DNA of 64,000 bases. Origin: Anodontia alba (Eukaryota > Mollusca > Bivalvia > Lucinida > Lucinidae). Positions within the stretch are counted from its first letter, which is position 1. Each line of letters starts with the position of its first letter. Under the pieces are notes generated by a model. The model had not been told where the DNA came from. It searched no databases and saw only the letters and a program-made list of their open reading frames with translations. Position numbers and translations under genes: made by a program. This document shows positions 57,010 through 64,000 of the stretch, piece after piece. The stretch is from contig OZ024828.1 in the NCBI GenBank assembly GCA_964016985.1, positions 1,359,330-1,423,329 on the forward strand. The letters are read 5' to 3'.

Positions 57010-57215
57010 AAAAAAAAAAAAAAAAAGGTAAGAGAAAAGTCCAGGGAGTGCCACAATCACAAACCGCAGCCCTTCCCAGACACCAAGAGGAAGAGGAAAC
57101 CGTCAAAACCAAACAAGCGCAAATCGAACAAACGTACGAAAAGCACTAAGATTAGTTCTCTCTTCCCCATGCGAGTCAAGAAAGACAAGAACAAACTAAC
57201 ACAAGGTAAAACATA
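57010..57215 (-). mobile_element. Family R repeat, truncated, reversed
   Basis: An A run then GGTAAGAGAAAAGTCCAGGG and the body CACCAAGAGGAAGAGGAAAC. The far end diverges near 57180. The A run directly follows an unrelated-looking frame starting ATGGCGGCAAAT at 56888. Confidence 0.68.
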
Positions 57216-57352
57216 GGTAAACCCTTCAAGCACCAAGAAAAATCTGCAGCAGACGACAGTCTGATGTTTTTTTTTTTTTTTTTTTTTTGTTTTTTTTTTT
57301 GTCAAAGAAGATGTATTGAAATTTCATATGAATCCGACGATTCACATGAAAT

Positions 57353-57645
57353 ATCAAAAAAAGGTAAGAGAAAAGCCCAGGGAGTGCCACAATCACAAAC
57401 CGCAGCCCTTCCCAGACACCAAGAGGAAGAGGAAACCAACAAATCTAAACAAGCACAAATCGAACAAACGTACGAAAAGCACTAAGATTAGTTCTCTCTT
57501 CCCCAAGCGAGGTAATCGCAATACTAAAAGGACTGAAAAACACAAGGACAAAATGACACACGGAAAGACATACAACAAATCGCCTCGTAGAATAAATCAT
57601 AAAGCAACAAAGAGTAAGACTAACATCGGGACTTATTTGCTTTGA
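57353..57645 (-). mobile_element. Family R repeat, truncated, reversed
   Basis: AAAAAAAGGTAAGAGAAAAG through CCCCAAGCGAGGTAATCG to AAGAGTAAGACTAACATCGG, where it stops before the promoter-distal part found in the long copies. Confidence 0.7.
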
Positions 57646-57687
57646 AAAATAAAAGAAACAACATCTTTAAATAAAAATGTAAAACGA

Positions 57688-58103
57688 TAATGCCCCGCAA
57701 TTATCGTGTTGCGGGCAGATAACTGTAAAAAATTGACGAAATTTGCCCATTAGCAATCCCAAAGTAGATCTCAACAATATCAATGCGTATACAAGTTTAG
57801 TAAAAGTCCATTGACATTTACTTATTTTATCGTCCGGAAACCCAAATATAGACGTGTCTCGGGCAGATATCTCCGTCAAAATCGACGAAATTTGCCATTA
57901 GCAATCCCAAAAAAGGTAAGAGAAAAGTCCAGGGAGTGGCAAACCAGATCTACACAATGATAATGCATATACCAAATTTGGTGAAAATCCATCGACAATT
58001 ACTCAAGTTATCGTTCGGAAACGAAATTACAGACGTAAGGACAGACACAAGGACGACCGCAGTAGTACCATATTACCCCGTCTCAATCGCGTGGCGGGGC
58101 ATA
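57688..58103. mobile_element. TIR element (ATGCCCCGC ends) with internal repeats
   Basis: AATGCCCCGCAATTATCG and GTGGCGGGGCATAAA are inverted ends. Two direct units of about 175 bp share GACGAAATTTGCC and ATTAGCAATCCC, CGTCCGGAAAC and AGACG. The second unit is split by a 30-bp family R fragment (57911-57942). Confidence 0.65.
57911..57942 (-). mobile_element. Family R fragment of about 30 bp
   Basis: AAAAAAGGTAAGAGAAAAGT through CCAGGGAGTGGC only, inserted in the second unit of 57688-58103; the first unit has no such sequence at the same place. Confidence 0.65.
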
Positions 58104-59107
58104 AAATATATTGTTGAAGGTAGAAAGGCTTGGTGTAATAGACGTTTTGATAAAAATTCTAATCTCTGCTTTTTGTGTTCTTTTAAATTACGAGAAAAAG
58201 CAGTTTGAGCAGCTAGATACGTTCTAGTGTTTATGCGTTCCATTCTGATTTAGCTGAGTTATACACTAATGTACCGGAACTGATGCACTCGTTTTATAGC
58301 TGGCGTTCAGTCAAGCGGTGCACTGCAAACCTATGGTCGGTTCGCTCTTCTGGTTTTAGAGAAGGAAGACAATAAGTCTGCTAACTATTCATTTGGCACC
58401 TTTTAAAATCGGAAGCCTTTTGTATTTTTTATGACTGTTCGATTCACGCTGCCACCAGGTTTGGAAGCTCTACCGAATCTTCCAAATATGCAGTGGAAGA
58501 CTAGGAAGAGGGGAGGTCCCGTGATGTGATACAGCATCAACAAGACCGAATTTAGCAAAGAGTAATTTGTACAGATGATGTTTGTGAGAAAGCCATATTG
58601 GAGTTGATTGTAAAAGATCAATTTGATGTTTTAAAAAGACCGTTAATTTTCTATCGTGCAGAGTGGAAATTTTCATTTTAATTTTACATTGTTCAAAGCC
58701 GTTTAAAATGCTTAAATTTATCAAATAAAATGTTTCTTTTTTTTGCCAGCTTTCATTTATTTTCCTGAAATAATGGGGACAAAAGCAAGATTTACGTTTT
58801 GGTCTGGGCTACAGTATGGTTGGTTTGGAAGCCAATCAATAATATCTATCACGTGGCAGACACGTTTCTACTTCTGAAATTCCGCTTCCTGAAGAGCTAA
58901 ATTGGACCGGCCAATAATCTAATCTGTCTTCGATAAAAAAAGTCATCTGCTGAATTGGGATTGGTACTTTAAGGATTAACACAGCTTATCTCGAATTTTG
59001 AGCAATGCCCTGGGTGGAATGCTCACTGGGAGTAACGTGTAACGCTACAAAATCATTCAGCGTTTCAGTTAAACCTTATTAAGTCATTGATTTTGTGTTG
59101 GACATGC
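58104..59107. other. No gene seen
   Basis: Only short frames. No recognised repeat other than scattered T tracts. Confidence 0.55.
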
Positions 59108-59381
59108 CATCACGAAAACTTGCCTATATAATTTTAACCCCCTTAAACCCCACTTTTATATAGTAATGCTGGGGTTAACAGGGTATATATTTTTTCTTAT
59201 TTCTGCTCAAAAACATAAATTGTGTGTACTCGTTCGAACCGCCTCGGCTAGGCGGTTCTAACGAATACCCACCATCTATGTTTAGAGCAGAATATGAAAA
59301 ATATCAGAATTTTTATCGGAAAATGTTCATGCTTTGTTGGTTAAATTTTCAGTATCTTTGAGTAGACTTGTTTTCGTAATG
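59108..59381 (+). mobile_element. Family A hairpin MITE, diverged
   Basis: CATCACGAAAACTTGCC at the left, ACTTGTTTTCGTAATG at the right. Several unmatched substitutions between the hairpin arms mark it as an older copy. Confidence 0.86.
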
Positions 59382-59446
59382 TGTGGCTCAGACCACAGAT
59401 GACAAACCATCAGAAATAAGATTACAGTGGAAAGCTAAACTATTTA

Positions 59447-59799
59447 CAGTGAACCCTCAATGGCTCGAACATCTTTGGGACCATGGACATTAATTCGAGA
59501 CATGGGTAGTTCGAGCCACTGAGGGTTAACCGTGACACCTAGTCAGGAAGCAAATTGTAATAATTAAAGGAATTATTTTTCATATTCTATACAATAATGG
59601 TATGTTTAGAGTACTCATTAGAACAGCCTAATGAGAACACACAACATACATTTTCGTGATAAGATAAGAAAATGTCCTTAAATATCCCTAAATATTCGTT
59701 TTCTTGAGCTAACGGAAGAATTTTCTAGGGACTCAAAAATGAGTTCGAATAATACACGGTTAATGAGATATCCGTGTTCGAGCCGTTGAGGACTGCTGT
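59447..59799 (+). mobile_element. Family D MITE, hairpin shortened
   Basis: CAGTGAACCCTCAATGGCTC at the left; GTTCGAGCCGTTGAGGACTG at the right. The hairpin is reduced to ACTCATTAGAACAGCCTAATGAG with its GCCTCG tip deleted. Confidence 0.76.
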
Positions 59800-59880
59800 A
59801 ATTGGATTTTAATTAAATGAGATCAACATACCAAAATCGTATTTCCGAAAATCATAAAGTCGATATACACAAAGGCAAAA

Positions 59881-60095
59881 CATTACGAGAACACGCCTAT
59901 TCAAATATATAGGAAATTTCATCTCCTAAAACTGAATTTTTTCAGATAAACCGAGAGGCGGTTCTAACGAGTACCCACAATCTATGCTTTTGAGCAGAAA
60001 TAAGAAAAATAATATATACCCCTGTAAACCCCAGTTTTACTATATAAAAGTGGGGTTTAAGGGGGTCAAAATTGTATAGGTATGTTTTCGTGATG
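59881..60095 (-). mobile_element. Family A hairpin MITE, one hairpin arm deleted
   Basis: Reverse copy of only 215 bp. It jumps from TTTTTTCAGATAAACC directly into the tip-proximal part of the second arm (GAGAGGCGGTTCTAACGAG). Both TIRs remain. Confidence 0.87.
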
Positions 60096-60365
60096 TAGTC
60101 TTTAATTGCACGACGGCGGTTCGGGCCTCAGACTCAATGACGGCCTCTTCGTAAAACTTTAACCAGTGGGTTGGGGCTTGACGATATGTCTTTGGCTTGG
60201 CCCGCCGTGATTCAACTATTGGTTTTCATTTACTCTGGCATACAGCAGAATTAGCCATGAGTACTCGTCTTTGTTTATTATAGTGATTAATTTGATTTTT
60301 ATGTTTTCGCTTTGATGCATTGACTGAGTTGGGAGCCTTTATGCGAACCGAATTTTATGTATTTC

Positions 60366-60705
60366 TGTATTAAGAGTAGCATCGGGACCCAGGGTGAAAG
60401 TGCTTTAAACCCCCTGGTGGTTTGCTCTTCCGATCGTTCTAAGGCGGTGGTCCCGGTGTTAGTCTTACTCTTTGTTGCTTTGTGGTTTATTCTACGAGGC
60501 GATTTGTTGTATGTCTTTCCGTGCGTCATTTTGTTCTTGTGTTTTTCAGTCCTTTTAGTATTGCGATTACCTCGCTTGGGGAAGAGAGAGCTTGTTTGGT
60601 TTGTGCTTGTTTAGATTTGTCGATTTCCTCTTCCTCTTGGGGTCTGGGAAGGGCTGCGGTTTGTGATTGTGACACTCCCTGGACTTTTCTCTTACCTTTT
60701 TTTAT
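60366..60705 (+). mobile_element. Family R repeat, long copy
   Basis: Starts at TATTAAGAGTAGCATCGGG, as the 47.8-kb copy does, and ends TTTTCTCTTACC plus seven T. It lacks about 30 bp in the middle (GCTTGTTTGGTTTGTGC region) relative to the other. Confidence 0.7.
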
Positions 60706-60715
60706 GAACATAAAA

Positions 60716-61285
60716 TAAATGTGGTGTAATCAGGCGCCCATGGAGAATAAGCATTACTTGGTATGCACGCTTCGCCAACCATGCCTGTAGTCTGAATAGA
60801 GATACGGGAGGTAATGTTCGGGGTTTAGAAAGTCAGTTTATGGCTAGGATGTCACCAGAAACATCAGATATGCGTCTGGAAACAGCCACATTGTAGGGAT
60901 TGACAAAGTCATGGCGCATCCCATAGAACTTCCTAAGTCATCACATTAGTTTAGTTCTTTTGTATCTCTAAGTCGACTATCTTGTAGTAAGCAGTCTTCC
61001 TCGTTTGATAAAGTCTTGATACTCAGAGCAGGTTCCAGCACAACGGATTACAGGTTCCAGCATAAAGGATTAACTGCGAAATATAAGCACCGTATGCTGG
61101 TGCAGAAGGAATATTGCAACTCTGAAACGGAAATAGACAATAGGAAAGTTGAAAGCAACCCCTTTGTCATAAAGCCTAATAGTGAGCTTTACATTGTCGA
61201 TACACAGGTATAAATCCAAGTAGGAGGAACAATTATTTTGTCCATTCATTCAATACTGCCATCAATACCGATTCTTTATTCTAAT
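60716..61285. other. No firm gene; a weak exon-like frame
   Basis: A frame at 61016-61213 ends near ACACAGGTATAA, which could be read as a donor site, and GGTTCCAG strings upstream could serve as acceptors. There is no homology or repeat support, so this stays a guess. Confidence 0.15.
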
Positions 61286-61564
61286 CATCATGAAAACATG
61301 CCTATATAATTTTGACCCCCTTAAACCCCACTTTAATATAGTAAAACTGGGGTTTACAGGGGTATACATTATTTTTCTTATTTCTGCTCAAAACATAGAT
61401 TGTGGGTACTCGTTAGAACCGCCTCGTCGAAGCGGTTCTAACGAGTACCCACAATCTATGCTTTGTGCAGAAATATGAAAAAATATCAGAATTTTTTATC
61501 TGAAAATTTTCATTTTTTGGTGGTAAAATTTGCAATTTAGTTGAATAGACGTGTTTTCGTAATG
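61286..61564 (+). mobile_element. Family A hairpin MITE
   Basis: Forward and full length, starting CATCATGAAAACATGCC. One mismatch at the hairpin tip (GTCGAAGCGG). Confidence 0.9.
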
Positions 61565-61696
61565 GGTTAACGTTGATGATCATACTTCTCAGAGCCAGAG
61601 ACATCTATCGCCAAATAACCATTGTATGCTCAGACACTATATACTTTTTCTGAAGTTTACCCTTCGAAATTATTTCTTCGATAAGCACTATCATTT

Positions 61697-61988
61697 CATT
61701 ACGAAAACATGCCTATTCAAATATATTGAAAATTTTACCACAAAAAAAAAAAAAAAAAAAAAATGAAATTTTTCAGATAAAAATTCTGATATTTTTCATA
61801 TTTCTGCTCAAAACATAGATTGTGGGTACTCGTTAGAACCGCCTCGGTGAGGCGGTTCTAACGAGTACCCACAATCTATTTTTTGAGCAGAAATAAGAAA
61901 AATAATGCATACCCCTGTAAACCCCAGTTTTACTATAGAAAAGTGGGGTTTAAGGGGGTCAAAATTATAAAGGTATGTTTTCGTGATG
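61697..61988 (-). mobile_element. Family A hairpin MITE
   Basis: Reverse copy, slightly long because of a run of about 20 A near its left end. The hairpin arms match almost perfectly, so it may be young. Confidence 0.9.
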
Positions 61989-62349
61989 TACTGAACCAAT
62001 CATTTGACTGTGTAACCAATTGCATATACATATACCCCAGCGCTAGCATTTCTATACAGGATAAGGTTGCAGACTGGTCGAGTTAAATTCTTACAGATAA
62101 TAATGATCATCATTGATTCATATTAATTTTAATGTAAGTGAAAGGTACAAACATTTATTTTTGCGCTCGAGAAAATACTGATGCTCTTATTACACTTGAT
62201 GAAAATATTTATGGTATTCACTCCAAAAGAGCAAATATCCTCTGTATATACTGTTCAAACTAGTAAACAGACATTCAATGATTGAAGGTACAGCCGCCAA
62301 ATACGACAGTATGACGTTTACTACCTGCAAATTATAGAATATACATGGC

Positions 62350-62475
62350 TTAGTGCTTTTCGTACGTTTGTTCGATTTGTGCTTGTTTGGTTTTATCGGT
62401 TTCCTCTTCCTCTTTGTGTCTGGAAAGGGCTGCGGTTTGTGATTGTCGCACTCCCTGGACTTTTCTCTTACTTTT
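62350..62475 (+). mobile_element. Family R repeat, truncated
   Basis: Starts at CTTAGTGCTTTTCGTACG, deep inside the long copies, and ends CTTTTCTCTTAC plus a T-rich tract. Confidence 0.68.
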
Positions 62476-62762
62476 GTTTATTTTTCTCATTTAAAGGGAA
62501 TGGATACGCTTTAATAAGAGATCACTCTCAAAATGGTTTTGCTTCCCTTCTAAAATGGGCCTACTCTGGTGAGAGCAAATTTTTTCCTTTAGGAGTAGAC
62601 GCAGTAAAACAAATTGTTTTCTTTAAAAGTAGACTTCTGTCTAGATGGCGCTTAGCGTACAGAAAAGCAAACAGGAAGTCACAAAAGTTGTTCCTCGTGG
62701 TGGAAATGAGGTCAAGATCTACCATGTGTATTCTTAAAATGTAGTCTTTTAATTTCTTGTTG

Positions 62763-62796
<34 letters not shown>

Positions 62797-63071
62797 TTTT
62801 GTTATTTTTTTGCCTCAAATGAACCATAAATATACTTTCTATTATTTGCTGGCAAACGACACAACTATCATTGCAAATATAAACACACAAAGAGCACTTA
62901 TATCATTAAGCAGATCAAAGGATGCAAAGCAGTTTTGGAACATAAAAGACCAGCTTATGTTGTAATCAATGGTTTAAGACAGAAAAAGATTGATGGTGTA
63001 CAAGAGATGCAGATCCGAATAGTATCAAAGCTTAAGTCAAATGAATGTATCCCTTGTATTTGAAGATGACA

Positions 63072-63426
63072 CAGTCGAACTTCAATGGCTCGAACATCTT
63101 TGGGACCATAGAAAATTTTTCGAGACATGGGTAGTTCGAGCCACTGAGCGTTAATCATGGTGCCAGGTCAGGTAACAAATAACGATAATTTAGGTATTTT
63201 TTTATTTCCTTCACAATAATTGTATGTTGAGTGTACTCATTAGAATCGCCTCGATGAGGCGATTCTAATGAATACACACAACATACAATTTCGTGATAAA
63301 ATAAGAAAATATCCCTAAATATTTGTTTTCGTGAGCTAGCGGAAGAATTTCCTAGGGACTCACAAATGAGTTCGAATAAGCCATGGTAAACGAGTCATCG
63401 GTGTTCGAGCTACTGAGGTTCGACTG
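63072..63426 (+). mobile_element. Family D MITE, complete
   Basis: CAGTCGAACTTCAATGGCTC pairs with GAGCTACTGAGGTTCGACTG. The central hairpin GTACTCATTAGAATCGCCTC and its inverse has flanks GTATGTTGAG and the inverse. Pogo-like ends, no ORF. Confidence 0.8.
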
Positions 63427-63869
63427 TATACACATAAAACATCGATTTATATGTAGTACAAGTGCAATACAACGAAGCCGCTGTCACGGCACAAGTAAAT
63501 ACAAATATTGGTATTCAATACGAAATAATTTGGCACTCGTATCTGACAAAAGCACAAAGTATGTTTCGCGATGTTCCTAGTTTTCTGTTGAGAGAGTTTA
63601 ATATGCATCATTTACTCTACAAATTAAATCGTGTCATACCCTTCTTCTTCCAGTTAAAGAATCGGGATCTTCATAGACCGTAATTGACTCTACGGGGCAA
63701 GGTAGTGTGATGGCACCCTTATCACACTTGTCCTAAAATAGAACGTCCTGTTTTACTTGACACTGCAACTGTTTTTGGTTTTGTGAGTATTTTCATTCAT
63801 TTTAATAGTCATCCCGTTTGGGGTTAATTTTTTTACAATCGAACCAGAGTATACATACACCAAAATTTC

Positions 63870-64000
63870 TTTGATATATTGTCCACGTGATTATCAAAAG
63901 ACCAATGAATTCAAACCGCGCGCTTGTACGAATATCAAGTAACGATTATTTATAGCCGCGCTACTTGTGTCACAGTGACGAAAGAGGATTATCTGTAAAA
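63870..64000 (+). repeat. Second copy of the repeat leader, cut by the window edge
   Basis: Matches 35580-35705 through TTCAAACCGCGCGC and TATAGCCGCGCTACTTGTG. What follows lies beyond the window. Confidence 0.58.

Overview
This looks like nuclear DNA of a eukaryote, most likely a marine bivalve mollusc. The basis is AT-rich sequence, one intron-containing gene with GT-AG splice sites, many microsatellites, tRNA-derived SINEs, a Penelope-like endonuclease remnant, Tc1 and mariner remnants, and very many short hairpin MITEs. The species is inferred from general character, not proven. Nothing prokaryotic was seen (no operons, rRNA or CRISPR).

The one convincing host gene runs from about 15.1 to 20.3 kb on the plus strand. 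It encodes an RBR-type (RING1-IBR-RING2, Ariadne-like) E3 ubiquitin ligase. I read it as a short coding exon (15114-15196), a 2387-bp intron and a long terminal exon (17584-20302). The phases join exactly to give 933 codons. The intron carries two hairpin MITEs and a reversed SINE; one MITE ends 22 bp before the long exon.

The rest is a nested transposon landscape. At 1.8-4.0 kb is a TIR element with repeated termini that contains a SINE and a MITE. At 4.8-5.4 kb is a 27-bp minisatellite with an open frame. At 6.5-11.1 kb is a large inverted-repeat structure containing a 1.15-kb TIR insertion and a decayed Penelope GIY-YIG domain. At 25.0-26.5 kb is a complete but mutated Tc1 (DD34E) element, and at 44.4-45.0 kb an internally deleted mariner. 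At 31.7-33.0 and 35.8-36.7 kb are tandem repeats invaded by MITEs.

The main signal is family A: 23 copies of a roughly 280-bp MITE with about 20-bp TIRs, a central hairpin of about 80 bp and a smaller side hairpin. Versions of the central hairpin also sit in MITEs with other termini, and a second hairpin core is likewise shared by several MITE families, as if hairpin cores were exchangeable modules. Other families: family C (107-bp pure palindromes starting CCCAGC), family G (palindromes starting CCCAGCGGG), families T and D (pogo/Tigger-like CAGTCGA ends), families P and H (ACAGTGTAGACC hairpin), and family R (six copies sharing one T-tailed end but differing at the other, as in a 5'-truncated retroposon).
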